A model generated the notes under the pieces. It was not told the origin of the DNA. It made no database searches and worked only from the letters and a program-made list of their open reading frames with translations. Both the position numbers and the translations under genes were made by a program. From positions 1-43,276 of the forward strand of contig NZ_JAILYN010000040.1 in NCBI RefSeq assembly GCF_019795155.1: a stretch of 43,276 bases of DNA. The letters run 5' to 3'. Positions 35,883 to 43,276 of this stretch are shown piece after piece (positions within the stretch are counted from its first letter, which is position 1; each line of letters begins with the position of its first letter). The DNA is from Marinobacterium arenosum. Lineage in GTDB: Bacteria; Pseudomonadota; Gammaproteobacteria; Pseudomonadales; Balneatricaceae.

Positions 35883-36181
35883 TTGTATACAAGAATGTGT
35901 CCAGTGATTCTAAGAGGAATATGACTTTCGGGTCAAGAAATTGTTTTTGTCCGTTTTTTGACACTTTTAAGTTGATTTTCGCGAGGCTTTTCAGCGCCTT
36001 ATGCTACTTTGGTAGTGTATTATTTCTGGATTGTATTCAAAAATGGCTTGTAAATGTGCGAAATCTGGTAGTATTTCTTTCACATGCAAAGATGAGTTAT
36101 GTCCGGATGAACAGATGTGTCTGGCGGCTTGGATACAATTTGTATGTGCGAGTAGATATATAAGAACGGTGTATTGAATAC
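35883..36181. promoter_or_regulatory. gcl/aceB divergent control region with repeated operator
   Basis: Three related decamers lie in this 318-bp AT-rich gap: TTGTATACAA (35883-35892, perfect palindrome), TTGTATTCAA (36031-36040) and TTGGATACAA (36129-36138). A further palindrome GTATTGAATAC (36171-36181) abuts the aceB start. Spacing places one near each gene start. Such palindromes are typical of GntR-family operators; no GntR gene is in the window. Confidence 0.65.
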
Positions 36182-36182
36182 G

Positions 36183-37790
36183 ATGAAGAAGGCTGAGCAG
36201 TTAGAGCAAAGACTCTGCATTCATGGCGAAATGCAGGATGGGTTTGATCAGATCCTGAGTGCGGGCGCGCTGGCGTTTGTCGAGCAGCTGGTGGCGCGGT
36301 TCGCACCGCGGCTGGAACAGTTGTTGAAGCAGCGGCAGCTCCGTCAGGCGGAATACGATGGCGGCGCATTGCCGGACTTTCGCCCGGATACCGCCTGGAT
36401 TCGTGACGACAAGCAGTGGAAGATCGCCGGCATTCCGCAGGACCTGCAGGATCGCCGGGTGGAGATTACCGGCCCGGTGGATCGCAAGATGGTGATCAAC
36501 GGACTCAACTCCGGCGCCCGGGTGTTCATGTGCTGTTTCGAGGATGCCACGGCACCCACCTGGCAGAACATGGTGCAGGGCCAGATCAACCTACGCGATG
36601 CCAACAACGGCACCATCGACTATGTGAACCCGGCCAACGGCAAGCATTACCGGTTGAATGACAACCCCGCCGTGCTGATCTGCCGACCGCGCGGCCTGCA
36701 TCTGTCGGAGCGCCATATCACCTTTGACGGGCAGGCGATTCCCGGCTGCCTGATGGATTTCGGACTGTACTTCTACCACAACTACCGGGCCCGCCTGGCC
36801 CAGGGCAGCGGTATCTACTATTACCTGCCCAAGCTGCAGTCGATGGAGGAGGCGGCCTGGTGGAGCGAACTGTTCAGCTTTACCGAAGATCGCTTCGAGC
36901 TGCCGCGCGGCAGCATCAAAGCGACGGTGCTGATCGAGACGCTGCCGGCGGTGTTCCAGATGGACGAGATCCTGTACGCGATGCGCGAACATATCGTGGC
37001 GATGAACTGCGGCCGCTGGGATTACATCTTCAGCTACATCAAGTCCCTGCGCAGCCACGGCGACCGCATCCTGCCGGATCGCCAGGCGCTGACCATGGAC
37101 AAGCCTTTCCTCGATGCGTACAGCCGTCTGCTGATCCGCACCACCCATCGGCGCGGCGCGCTGGCGATGGGCGGCATGGCCGCCTATATCCCGGCGAAAG
37201 ATCCGCAGCAGATGGAGCAGGTGCTGATCATGGTTCAGGAAGACAAGGAGCGTGAAGCGCTGAACGGCCACGACGGCACCTGGGTGGCGCACCCCGGCCT
37301 GGTGAGCACCGCGATGGAGGTGTTCGACCGCCACCTGGCCGGGCGGGCCAACCAGCTGGATCTGCTGCGCGAACAGGATCAACCGATCGACGCCGCGATG
37401 CTGCTGACCCCCTGCGAGGGGCAGCGCAGCGAAGCCGGCGTGCGGAAAAACATCCGCATTGCGTTGCGCTATATCGAGGCCTGGATCTCCGGCAGGGGCT
37501 GCGTGCCGATCTACGGCCTGATGGAGGATGCCGCGACGGCGGAGATCTCCCGCACCGCCATCTGGCAGTGGATCAGCAACCGGGTGGCGCTGGATGACGG
37601 CCGCGAGATGACCCCGGCATTGTTCCGTGAGTTGCTGGATGAGGAGTATGACGCCGTACAGCGGGAGGTGGGCGAACTGCATGCCGGTCAGGGACGATTT
37701 GCACAAGCGAAGCAGATTCTGGATCAGATCACGGTGGCCGAGGAGCTGGTGGAGTTCCTGACGCTGCCCGGCTATCGCTACCTGCAATAA
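36183..37790 (+). CDS. aceB: Malate synthase A
   Basis: This 535-residue enzyme condenses glyoxylate and acetyl-CoA to malate. Length and layout match malate synthase A rather than the larger G form. MCCFEDATAPTWQNM, KATVLIETLPAVFQMDEIL and the C-terminal catalytic region are present. I chose the ATG at 36183; an in-frame TTG nine bases upstream is less likely. Divergence from gcl over shared operator-like sites suggests glyoxylate is split between the two routes under common control. No isocitrate lyase gene is adjacent. Confidence 0.95.
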   Translation: MKKAEQLEQRLCIHGEMQDGFDQILSAGALAFVEQLVARFAPRLEQLLKQRQLRQAEYDGGALPDFRPDTAWIRDDKQWKIAGIPQDLQDRRVEITGPVDRKMVINGLNSGARVFMCCFEDATAPTWQNMVQGQINLRDANNGTIDYVNPANGKHYRLNDNPAVLICRPRGLHLSERHITFDGQAIPGCLMDFGLYFYHNYRARLAQGSGIYYYLPKLQSMEEAAWWSELFSFTEDRFELPRGSIKATVLIETLPAVFQMDEILYAMREHIVAMNCGRWDYIFSYIKSLRSHGDRILPDRQALTMDKPFLDAYSRLLIRTTHRRGALAMGGMAAYIPAKDPQQMEQVLIMVQEDKEREALNGHDGTWVAHPGLVSTAMEVFDRHLAGRANQLDLLREQDQPIDAAMLLTPCEGQRSEAGVRKNIRIALRYIEAWISGRGCVPIYGLMEDAATAEISRTAIWQWISNRVALDDGREMTPALFRELLDEEYDAVQREVGELHAGQGRFAQAKQILDQITVAEELVEFLTLPGYRYLQ

Positions 37791-37800
37791 CCGGAACCCG

Positions 37801-37832
37801 GGCCGGCCTGCGCTCACGCCAGCCGGCCTTTT
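37801..37832 (+). terminator. Terminator after aceB
   Basis: GGCCGGC (37801-37807) pairs with GCCGGCC (37822-37828) with partial pairing inside, followed by four T. Confidence 0.75.
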
Positions 37833-38016
37833 AAAACGATAACAACAACTAGCAGTCGTTTACCTGTCGGATGCCGGAGTCATGGCCGCCAGCCGGTAAA
37901 CAGGCACAGCGAAGCGTTTAAGCAGTAGCAGATAACACCGGCCGAAGCCGGGATGCCTCAGCGGAGAATGAGATTTTTTTATCACAGTTTCCTTTTGAAA
38001 TCTGGAGGTTGACCTC

Positions 38017-38445
38017 ATGGGTGCTTTGAAACTCAACGAATCTATCGAAATTACCCGCAAGGCCTTTGACCACGGCTGCGAGCTGGGTGCTGCGCCTTTA
38101 ACGGTGGCGGTGCTGGATGCCGGCGGCAAGCTGGTTTCGCTGCAGCGCCAGGATGGCTCCAGCATGCTGCGGCCCGACGTGGCCACCGCCAAGGCCTGGG
38201 GCGCACTGGCGATGGGCAAGTCGTCCCGCGCGCTGGCGGATGATGCCGCCCAGCGGCCGGCGTTCGTGTCGGCGCTCAATACCCTGGCCCACGGCAACCT
38301 GGTGCCGGTGCCCGGCGGGGTGCTGGTGCTCGACAACGAACGCCAGGTGGTGGGGGCCGTCGGTATCAGCGGCGATACCTCGGATATCGATGAGCTGTGC
38401 GCCATTGCCGGTATCCGCGGCGCCGGGCTGTACTGCGATGCTTGA
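38017..38445 (+). CDS. GlcG/HbpS-like protein
   Basis: This 142-residue protein belongs to the GlcG/HbpS (haem-degrading Pfam) family: TVAVLDAGGKLVSLQRQDGSS, followed by KAWGALAMGKSSRAL and the glycine-rich PVPGGVLVLD and GAVGISGDTSDIDE. No signal peptide is visible. E. coli glcG lies with the glycolate oxidase and malate synthase genes, and this copy likewise follows a malate synthase. TGGAGGT sets the ATG. Its biochemical role is not established. Confidence 0.88.
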   Translation: MGALKLNESIEITRKAFDHGCELGAAPLTVAVLDAGGKLVSLQRQDGSSMLRPDVATAKAWGALAMGKSSRALADDAAQRPAFVSALNTLAHGNLVPVPGGVLVLDNERQVVGAVGISGDTSDIDELCAIAGIRGAGLYCDA

Positions 38446-38480
38446 CCGGATGCCTGGTTGAGCAGAGTACTTGGAAGGAA

Positions 38481-38511
38481 AAAGGGAGCTGATCAGTCGG
38501 CTCCCTTTTAT
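38481..38511 (+). terminator. Terminator after the GlcG-like gene
   Basis: AAAGGGAGC (38481-38489) pairs with GCTCCCTTT (38500-38508), continuing into a T/A-rich tail. Confidence 0.85.
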
Positions 38512-38629
38512 ATATAACCCCCGGAGCAGGGATGCCCGGGAGTGATGACTGAAGGGAAAATTTTGATCTGGCCAACGGCCGTCATATGACAGTTCGGGCG
38601 TCGATCTGCTGTGGGTGAGGGGGAATGCA

Positions 38630-40561
38630 ATGAAGTCTATGGGCGCGTTATCGATTCAGAAAAAGCTGACGCTACTGTTTGGCATGGCACTGCTGTTGTC
38701 GCTTAGCGCCGTGGCTGGGCTGGCGGTCTACCAGGCCAGTTCGGTCGCCGAGAAGCGGCTGGTGGAGCAGGAGCTGCCCAGTATGCTCGGGCGTATAGCG
38801 GTGACCGTCGACCAGAAGATCATGGATACCCTCAGTGCCGGTCGCAGCATCGCGCAGAATACCTTGCTGGCGCGGGAGGTCGAGCGGGGCATTGCCGAGC
38901 CGGAACTGCTGCTCGAGCAGCTGCGGCAGGTCAAGACCAGTCAGGGCGCGGATATGGCGTTCCTGGTGGCGGCCAGCGGGCAGTATTTTACCGACCAGGG
39001 GTTTTTGAAGACCGTCAGTCCCGACCGGCCGCGGGACCAGTGGTTCTACAACTTTCTCAACAGTGGCAAGGACTATGAGCTGGCGCTGGATGTGGATGAG
39101 AGCAGCGGCAAGATGATGGCGTTCGTCAACTACCGCATGCAGCGCGGCCAGCGGAGCCTGGCCGTGGCCGGTGTTGGCGTCAACCTGACCAGTGTGGCCG
39201 AGCTGGTCAACAGCTATCGCATTGGTGACACAGGGGTGGTGTTCCTGGTGAACCAGGATGGCCTGATCAAGGTACACCCCGATGCGGCGCTGGTAAACAA
39301 AGCGACATTGCACGACTTGCAGGGCGTATCGCAGCTGGCGGGCAAGCTGCTGGCCCATGGTGATTTTACTGTGCAGGACTCTGAATTGGCCGGTAACGGG
39401 CAGTTCCTGGCATCCAGCTATATCCCCAGCCTTGGCTGGTTTCTGGTCGCCAGTGTGCCGAAAGCCGCCGTGTTGGCCGAACTGGAGCGGACTTTCCAGC
39501 AGGTGTTGCTGTTCGTGCTCTGCCTGTCGCTGCTGCTGCTGTTGCCGGTGTTCTGGATCAGCCGCAGTGTTTCCTCGCCGATTCGACACGTGGCCGGGCT
39601 GTTGCGCGAAATTGGCGAGGGAGAAGGCGATCTGCGCAGCCGGTTGGAGGTGAAGGAGCGCAACGAGCTCGGACAGCTGGCGGAGGGGTTCAACGGTTTC
39701 GTCGGCAAGATCCAGGGCTCGATCCGCGAGGTCGATAGCGTGACCCGGCAGGTGGAGGTGACCCTGCGGGAGGTGACCGAAGGTGCTGAATCCACTATTC
39801 AGGATGTGAACACCCAGCAGCAGCGGGTGCTGCAGATGGCGTCCTCGATAGAGCAGATGCGTGCCTCGATTCAGGAGATCGCGCGCGGTGCGGAGGAGGC
39901 GTCGCAGACCAGTACTGCGGTGCTGGAACAGGCGACGACCGGTGTCGGTCTGCTGACCGACGCCAGCCAGTCGATCGACTGTCTGGCGCAGACAATTGGC
40001 AACGCCAATGCGGTGATCAGGCAGCTCGACCAGGATATTCAGGGGATCAGCAACCTGCTGGTGGTGATCAGGGAGGTGTCCGACAACACCAACCTGCTGG
40101 CGTTGAATGCCTCGATCGAAGCGGCCCGGGCGGGTGAGCAGGGACGCGGTTTCGCCGTGGTAGCGGACGAGGTGCGAGGTCTGGCGATGAAGAGCAATCA
40201 GCTGACCAATCAGATTCAGCAGATCATCAACCAGCTGCAGCAGGGCGCCAGCAATGCGATGGAGGCGATGGAACAGGCGCTGAAGAATACCACGGCTTCG
40301 GTGCAGCTGGCTGGTGGCGCGGGCGAAGCCTTCGAAACCATCCGTGTCGAGATCAATACCATCAGTGAGAAGAACGACCTGATGGCGGAGAACCTCAGTC
40401 AGCAGTCGCTGGCGGTGGAGGAGGTGGCCGACAGCGCCAATCAGATCAGTGACGCTGGTGATCGCACGGTCGCGGCGGCCGGTCAATCCTCGGCGGCCTG
40501 TCGCAGCCTGCGGGACTCGGTGGAGCGGTTGACTGCCACCATGTCCCAGTTCAGGTATTAA
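38630..40561 (+). CDS. Methyl-accepting chemotaxis protein with Cache sensor
   Basis: This 643-residue receptor has a first membrane helix at about 13-35, a periplasmic Cache-type sensor domain to about 285, a second helix near 289-309, a HAMP domain, and a methyl-accepting signalling domain. Its tip [20 protein letters not shown] near 486 is the CheA/CheW contact region. No C-terminal CheR-binding pentapeptide is seen. GAGGGGG precedes the ATG at 38630; a GTG 15 bp upstream is possible. Ligand unknown; genomic context suggests an organic acid. Confidence 0.93.
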   Translation: MKSMGALSIQKKLTLLFGMALLLSLSAVAGLAVYQASSVAEKRLVEQELPSMLGRIAVTVDQKIMDTLSAGRSIAQNTLLAREVERGIAEPELLLEQLRQVKTSQGADMAFLVAASGQYFTDQGFLKTVSPDRPRDQWFYNFLNSGKDYELALDVDESSGKMMAFVNYRMQRGQRSLAVAGVGVNLTSVAELVNSYRIGDTGVVFLVNQDGLIKVHPDAALVNKATLHDLQGVSQLAGKLLAHGDFTVQDSELAGNGQFLASSYIPSLGWFLVASVPKAAVLAELERTFQQVLLFVLCLSLLLLLPVFWISRSVSSPIRHVAGLLREIGEGEGDLRSRLEVKERNELGQLAEGFNGFVGKIQGSIREVDSVTRQVEVTLREVTEGAESTIQDVNTQQQRVLQMASSIEQMRASIQEIARGAEEASQTSTAVLEQATTGVGLLTDASQSIDCLAQTIGNANAVIRQLDQDIQGISNLLVVIREVSDNTNLLALNASIEAARAGEQGRGFAVVADEVRGLAMKSNQLTNQIQQIINQLQQGASNAMEAMEQALKNTTASVQLAGGAGEAFETIRVEINTISEKNDLMAENLSQQSLAVEEVADSANQISDAGDRTVAAAGQSSAACRSLRDSVERLTATMSQFRY

Positions 40562-40672
40562 TAGCTCAGCTACTAAGAACTCGGATATTAAGAGTTCGGC
40601 GATTAAGTGCTTTTAACCGGCGGCCGGCTCATCGGAGCCCGTCGCCGGTTGCGCGTTGTTGGGCTGATTGCC

Positions 40673-41095
40673 TCACTCGGTGCTAGGGGTAAAGCGCTGG
40701 CCGGACAGGGCCGGATGGTAGAGCGGCTGTACGACATTGCCGGCCGGATCCTGGCAGTAGAAACTGCGGGCGCCATCGCGATGGTCATGCGGTTGTTGCA
40801 GCATCCGGACATCTTTCGATTTCAGATAGCGGTACCACTGGTCCAGCTCCTCCCGGGAATCCACCACAAAGCCGAAGTGGTCCAGCAGGCCACCGTCGGC
40901 TCTCTCGGTCATATCGGTCTGCCGACTCAGCGACAGGTTGTCGTTACCCAGTGTCAGGTACACCAGGTCGTCGTGGGGGCGGAACAGTACCGCCATGCCC
41001 AGCAGTTCCACGTAGAAACGTTCGCAGGCTTCCAGGTTCGGTACTTTGAAGGCGATATGGCGCATTCCGTTCAAGGTGCGTTCGGGACGGTTCAT
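40673..41095 (-). CDS. VOC-superfamily (glyoxalase-like) protein
   Basis: This 140-residue vicinal-oxygen-chelate protein has two beta-alpha-beta modules: MRHIAFKVPNLEACERFYVE and later DHFGFVVDSREELDQWYRYL, ending with FYCQDPAGNVVQPL. Metal ligands could be the histidines in these blocks and a late glutamate or aspartate. AAGGAG lies before the ATG. It is third in the same-strand series cyclophilin-like, ABM, VOC. Substrate unknown; lactoylglutathione-lyase-like and dioxygenase-like activities are both possible. Confidence 0.85.
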   Translation of the reverse strand: MNRPERTLNGMRHIAFKVPNLEACERFYVELLGMAVLFRPHDDLVYLTLGNDNLSLSRQTDMTERADGGLLDHFGFVVDSREELDQWYRYLKSKDVRMLQQPHDHRDGARSFYCQDPAGNVVQPLYHPALSGQRFTPSTE

Positions 41096-41202
41096 CAGGC
41101 TCTCTCCTTATCTTTTTAATAAATGTCTTAGTCCTTGCAGCGGCGCTGCAGGGGGCGATCAGAGGCTGCTTGGATTAACTGAAAAGCGCGGCGAAAGCGG
41201 CG

Positions 41203-41505
41203 TTAACGCGATGGGTTGGCCGAGACAAGATCGGCACGCAGCACCGTCTGCCGGGCGATCAGCTCGTTGATCCGAGGCCGGTCTTTCAGGTAGTGGGCCG
41301 TCTCCTTATGCGTCTGCAGGGCCGCCGGGCTTTCATAGAGTTCGTACAGGTAGTTCAGGTTCGGCGCTTCGCGGTCTTCCAGTACATCGAACTGGTGACA
41401 GCCGGGTTCGTCACGTACCGACGCGGCAGCGTTTTCGCTGATGATCTTCAGATACTCCGCCTTGGCACCCTCTTTGAGTTCGACTTTGATAAAAATGCAG
41501 TACAT
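41203..41505 (-). CDS. ABM-domain (LsrG/YgiN-like) monooxygenase or isomerase
   Basis: This 100-residue protein is of the antibiotic-biosynthesis-monooxygenase (ABM) ferredoxin-like fold. It has the pattern EPGCHQFDVLEDREAPNLNY and YELYESPAALQTHKET, including the conserved HxxxxxHxxxxxxxL-like segment. Family members are cofactor-free quinol or aldehyde-processing enzymes. It lies 63 bp after the cyclophilin-like gene and before the VOC gene. The precise reaction is unknown. Confidence 0.88.
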   Translation of the reverse strand: MYCIFIKVELKEGAKAEYLKIISENAAASVRDEPGCHQFDVLEDREAPNLNYLYELYESPAALQTHKETAHYLKDRPRINELIARQTVLRADLVSANPSR

Positions 41506-41568
41506 ATCCTGGTTATCTTTTTTGCGTGTGGGACTTAGGGGACTCAGCCTGGTATGTCGGGGCTGAGT

Positions 41569-41940
41569 TTAGAGCGCTCGGATGGTTATGCGGGCGCCAT
41601 CGCGTACCCGTTTAAGTGCCGAGGCGTCGCCCTCGATCCGGCCAAACGGGTTCACCGGGCTGGCCGCGCGGGGCACCTCCGAGGTGCTGGCCGGTGTCGG
41701 GCCGAAAAAGAGGCAGAAGGCTCGACCCGGTGGCCAATAAGCCAGCTCGCCGACGGCGAGCTCTTCGATCGCATCGTCCGAACTGTCCAGCCGCAACGGA
41801 ATATCGAAATAGATCTCCTCGCCCCAGACATTGGCCCGTCCTTCGATCGGCAGGGCTTCGGCGATGGCGTTGGCGGTGCCGTTGTTTTCCAGGGTGGCGG
41901 AGAGGGTGATGCCGTCGACGTCGATAGAGATTTTCTGCAT
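41569..41940 (-). CDS. Cyclophilin-like fold protein (TM1367 type)
   Basis: This 123-residue protein matches the cyclophilin-like Pfam group of bacterial stand-alone proteins: NGTANAIAEALPIEGRANVW, then GEEIYFDIPL and GELAYWPPGRAFCLFFGPTP. These proteins lack the proline-isomerase active site of true cyclophilins and have no assigned function. GGAGAA precedes the ATG. It is first in the operon under the double operator at 42115-42153 and the leader terminator at 41994-42020. Confidence 0.82.
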   Translation of the reverse strand: MQKISIDVDGITLSATLENNGTANAIAEALPIEGRANVWGEEIYFDIPLRLDSSDDAIEELAVGELAYWPPGRAFCLFFGPTPASTSEVPRAASPVNPFGRIEGDASALKRVRDGARITIRAL

Positions 41941-42095
41941 GGAATTCTCCGTGATTGAAGGGGTCGGGATCTCTGTTCAGCCCCGCAGGAGCTAAAAAAA
42001 ACCCCATCGGGTGATGGGGTCGAAATACCAACTGAATTGCAGGGTTTACCTAGTTGCAAAGACCATCATCTAGTTCTGCAGACTTCGGTTAGAGC
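41941..42095 (-). promoter_or_regulatory. Structured leader of the cyclophilin-like operon
   Basis: The predicted transcript start near 42095 leaves about 155 nt before the first gene. On the minus strand it contains the hairpin TTGCA...TGCAA (about 42038-42060) enclosing GG/CC, a repeated AACTAG, and then the terminator at 41994-42020. No known riboswitch class is recognised. It could be an attenuator. Confidence 0.45.
41994..42020 (-). terminator. Intrinsic terminator inside the leader
   Basis: ACCCCATC (42001-42008) pairs with GATGGGGT (42013-42020). The minus strand continues with eight T. It stands 54 bp before the cyclophilin-like start and about 400 bp after the tetR stop. Confidence 0.85.
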
Positions 42096-42101
42096 CCCTC
42101 C

Positions 42102-42153
42102 ATTACAGCAAGAGCTGACTTTTGGGTCAATATTTATTTGACCTAAAAGTCAG
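42102..42153 (-). promoter_or_regulatory. Promoter with double TetR-type operator
   Basis: On the minus strand TTGACC (42125-42130) and TGTAAT (42102-42107) form a sigma-70 promoter with a 17-bp spacer. The -35 lies in one arm of a large inverted repeat: 42115-42130 and 42138-42153 match at 15 of 16 positions. Each arm, TTGACC-(C/T)AAAA-GTCAG, is itself a partial palindrome resembling RutR half-sites. Confidence 0.7.
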
Positions 42154-42372
42154 GTTGTTGGTTATTAAAATTCGAACCCTATTCGGGATGGGAAAGTGAG
42201 GGATAAGTGAGGGGGATAAGGGGAGGACTCGTTCTTATGGGGCGTCACCCGGGACACCACCGCCGCAGGCGGTTAAAAACGCCCGCCGGCGCTTGGCCGG
42301 CCGGACCTAGACGGACAGGATCAGCCTTACATTAGACCACTACACATCGCACCGGTCTTTCAGATTCGATCA

Positions 42373-42407
42373 GCTGCTTGCTGCTTGCTGCTTGCTGCTT
42401 GCCGCTG
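42373..42407. repeat. Heptamer repeat after tetR
   Basis: Four perfect copies of GCTGCTT (42373-42400) followed by a variant copy, 15 bp past the tetR stop. The rest of 42154-42421 holds a CCGCC/GGCGG hairpin near 42260 and nothing coding. Confidence 0.85.
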
Positions 42408-42421
42408 ACTGCTTATCGCTT

Positions 42422-43030
42422 TCAGCGCCTGGGCAGGCAGCCGGCCAGTACCAGCCGGGTGATCAGTTCGGCGGCATCGTCATAATCCTGCTGGTCCAGC
42501 TTGTCCTTGCCGGTCACCGAGGTGATCTGCCAGTCGAAGTCGGCGTAGGTCTGGGTGGAGGCCCAGATGGTGAACAGCAGGTGGCGTGGGTTGACCGGTT
42601 CCATCAGGCCCCGCTCAATCCACTGTTCCAGGCGGGCAATGCACTCCTGGGCCTGGTTGTTCAGCTGATCGACGATGTCCTGCGGTAGATGGGGGGCGCC
42701 ATGCATGATCTCGCTGGCGAATACCTTGGAGGCATCGGGGTGATTCTGGGAGATGGTGATCTTGGCGCGAATATACTGACGCAGCGCGGTTTCAGGGTCG
42801 TCATAGTGCTCGAAGGGTTCGGCCGCTTCGAGCAGCGGCTCGACCACGCTTTCCAGCACCGAGCGATAGAGGTTCTCTTTACTCTTGAAGTAGTAGTAGA
42901 CGTTCGGCTTGGGCAGCTTGGCCTTGTTGGCGATATCGATGATCTTGGTTGCGGCAAAGCCTTTCTCGGCAAACTCTTCGCTGGCCACTTTAAGGATGAT
43001 GGAACGGTTGCGTTCGCGAATGCTGGCCAT
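42422..43030 (-). CDS. TetR-family regulator (RutR-like)
   Basis: This 202-residue regulator has an N-terminal TetR helix-turn-helix (FAATKIIDIANKAKLPKPNVYYYF near 25-48) and a C-terminal domain with ITISQNHPDASKVFASEIMHGAP, as in RutR and relatives. The ATG lies at 43028-43030. A candidate operator box at 43053-43068 lies between its promoter and start codon, and two better copies stand at 42115-42153, so it probably controls itself and the cyclophilin-like operon. RutR responds to uracil; the ligand here is unknown. Confidence 0.88.
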   Translation of the reverse strand: MASIRERNRSIILKVASEEFAEKGFAATKIIDIANKAKLPKPNVYYYFKSKENLYRSVLESVVEPLLEAAEPFEHYDDPETALRQYIRAKITISQNHPDASKVFASEIMHGAPHLPQDIVDQLNNQAQECIARLEQWIERGLMEPVNPRHLLFTIWASTQTYADFDWQITSVTGKDKLDQQDYDDAAELITRLVLAGCLPRR

Positions 43031-43052
43031 GCCTGCCGGACTCCCTGATTAC

Positions 43053-43110
43053 CTGATCTGCGGGTCAAAAATTGCCGGCAATAGTATCACTGCGTTTTGT
43101 AGGTACTCAA
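43053..43110 (-). promoter_or_regulatory. tetR promoter and autoregulatory box
   Basis: On the minus strand TTGAGT (43105-43110) and TACTAT (43081-43086) have an 18-bp spacer. Just downstream, 43053-43068 (CTGA-N5-GGGTCAA on the plus strand) matches the 42115-42130 arm at 12 of 16 positions. Confidence 0.5.
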
Positions 43111-43153
43111 GGGCGTAGCCTATTGGCCAGGACACAAAAAAGCCAGCGGATGC

Positions 43154-43276
43154 TTAATGCCAGTCAGTTAAGCCAACTGACTGGCATTTTTCTTTCTCAC
43201 GGGGTAGCGGCATGGGCAGCTCTTTAATGCCCGGGGATAACGCCGCTCTCGCCTTGTCGGCAACACGAAAGTGGCT
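43154..43276 (-). other. Open frame at window edge, possibly a gene end
   Basis: A minus-strand frame without stops runs from the window edge to TAA at 43154-43156, ending in the palindromic repeat (last residues KCQSVGLTDWH). The same last residues are read from the left copy of the palindrome, so this tail is repeat-derived. I cannot identify the gene; it may be chance. Confidence 0.25.
43156..43196 (+). terminator. Terminator-like 33-nt palindrome, right copy
   Basis: A 14-bp perfect stem (43156-43169 with 43175-43188) followed by a T-rich tract on the plus strand. It is the exact reverse complement of 90-122. No plus-strand gene ends before it. Confidence 0.8.

Noticed and set aside
38672-40486. 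A 604-codon minus-strand frame opposite the chemoreceptor
   Set aside because: The plus-strand product is a textbook methyl-accepting protein, so the antisense frame is a by-product.
41994-42095. Known riboswitch classes (purine, guanidine, preQ1, TPP, glycine)
   Set aside because: None of the conserved core sequences of these classes could be found; only a generic hairpin plus terminator is visible.
42361-42421. Heptamer GCTGCTT array as a phase-variation switch for tetR
   Set aside because: The array lies beyond the stop codon, so slippage would not change the reading frame.

Overview
The window looks like a GC-rich chromosome segment from an aerobic, probably marine gammaproteobacterium in or near the Oceanospirillales. 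This is inferred from gene families and gene order; no rRNA or other marker is present. I see no rRNA, tRNA, CRISPR array, prophage or intact insertion sequence. Coding is dense and dominated by catabolism of organic acids and aromatic compounds, with several small palindromic, MITE-like elements between genes.

Left part (1-8.4 kb): DAHP synthase (aroG type), the thiol:disulfide reductase DsbD, a two-subunit 3-oxoacid CoA-transferase (scoAB type) with a divergent LysR regulator, an isochorismatase-like hydrolase and a Bcr/CflA-type drug exporter.

Central part (8.8-27.2 kb): an aromatic-acid island. Its first half holds proteins related to phenylacetyl-CoA epoxidase: a PaaA-like subunit with an apparently intact di-iron site, a PaaC-like subunit that has lost ligands, an unrecognised 131-residue partner, a flavodoxin, an adrenodoxin-type reductase, a DUF2889 protein, the PaaX repressor and the PaaY thioesterase. 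PaaB, PaaD, PaaE, PaaK, PaaG, PaaZ and PaaJ are all absent. The second half holds a TRAP transporter with its UspA partner, a variant metallo-beta-lactamase-fold protein, a LysR regulator, a class A flavin monooxygenase with a DUF2783 partner, fumarylacetoacetase and maleylacetoacetate isomerase. No ring-cleaving dioxygenase is present. Three promoters here (TRAP, metallo-hydrolase, monooxygenase) share a LysR-type box, which suggests one regulon. FahA would release acetoacetate, and ScoAB could activate it.

Right part (27.5-38.4 kb): a urea channel and HAD phosphatase pair, then an operon that converts glyoxylate to pyruvate (gcl, hyi, glxR, ttuD, pyk), and divergently malate synthase A and a GlcG-like protein. 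The gcl-aceB divide carries three copies of a TTGTATACAA-like operator.

Right end (38.6-43.3 kb): a chemoreceptor, then a small operon of unknown purpose (cyclophilin-like, ABM-type and VOC proteins). Its promoter overlaps a double TetR-type operator and is followed by a leader of about 150 nt with an intrinsic terminator before the first gene. The TetR/RutR-like regulator next door has a similar box at its own promoter. The same 33-nt palindrome occurs near both ends of the window in opposite orientations.
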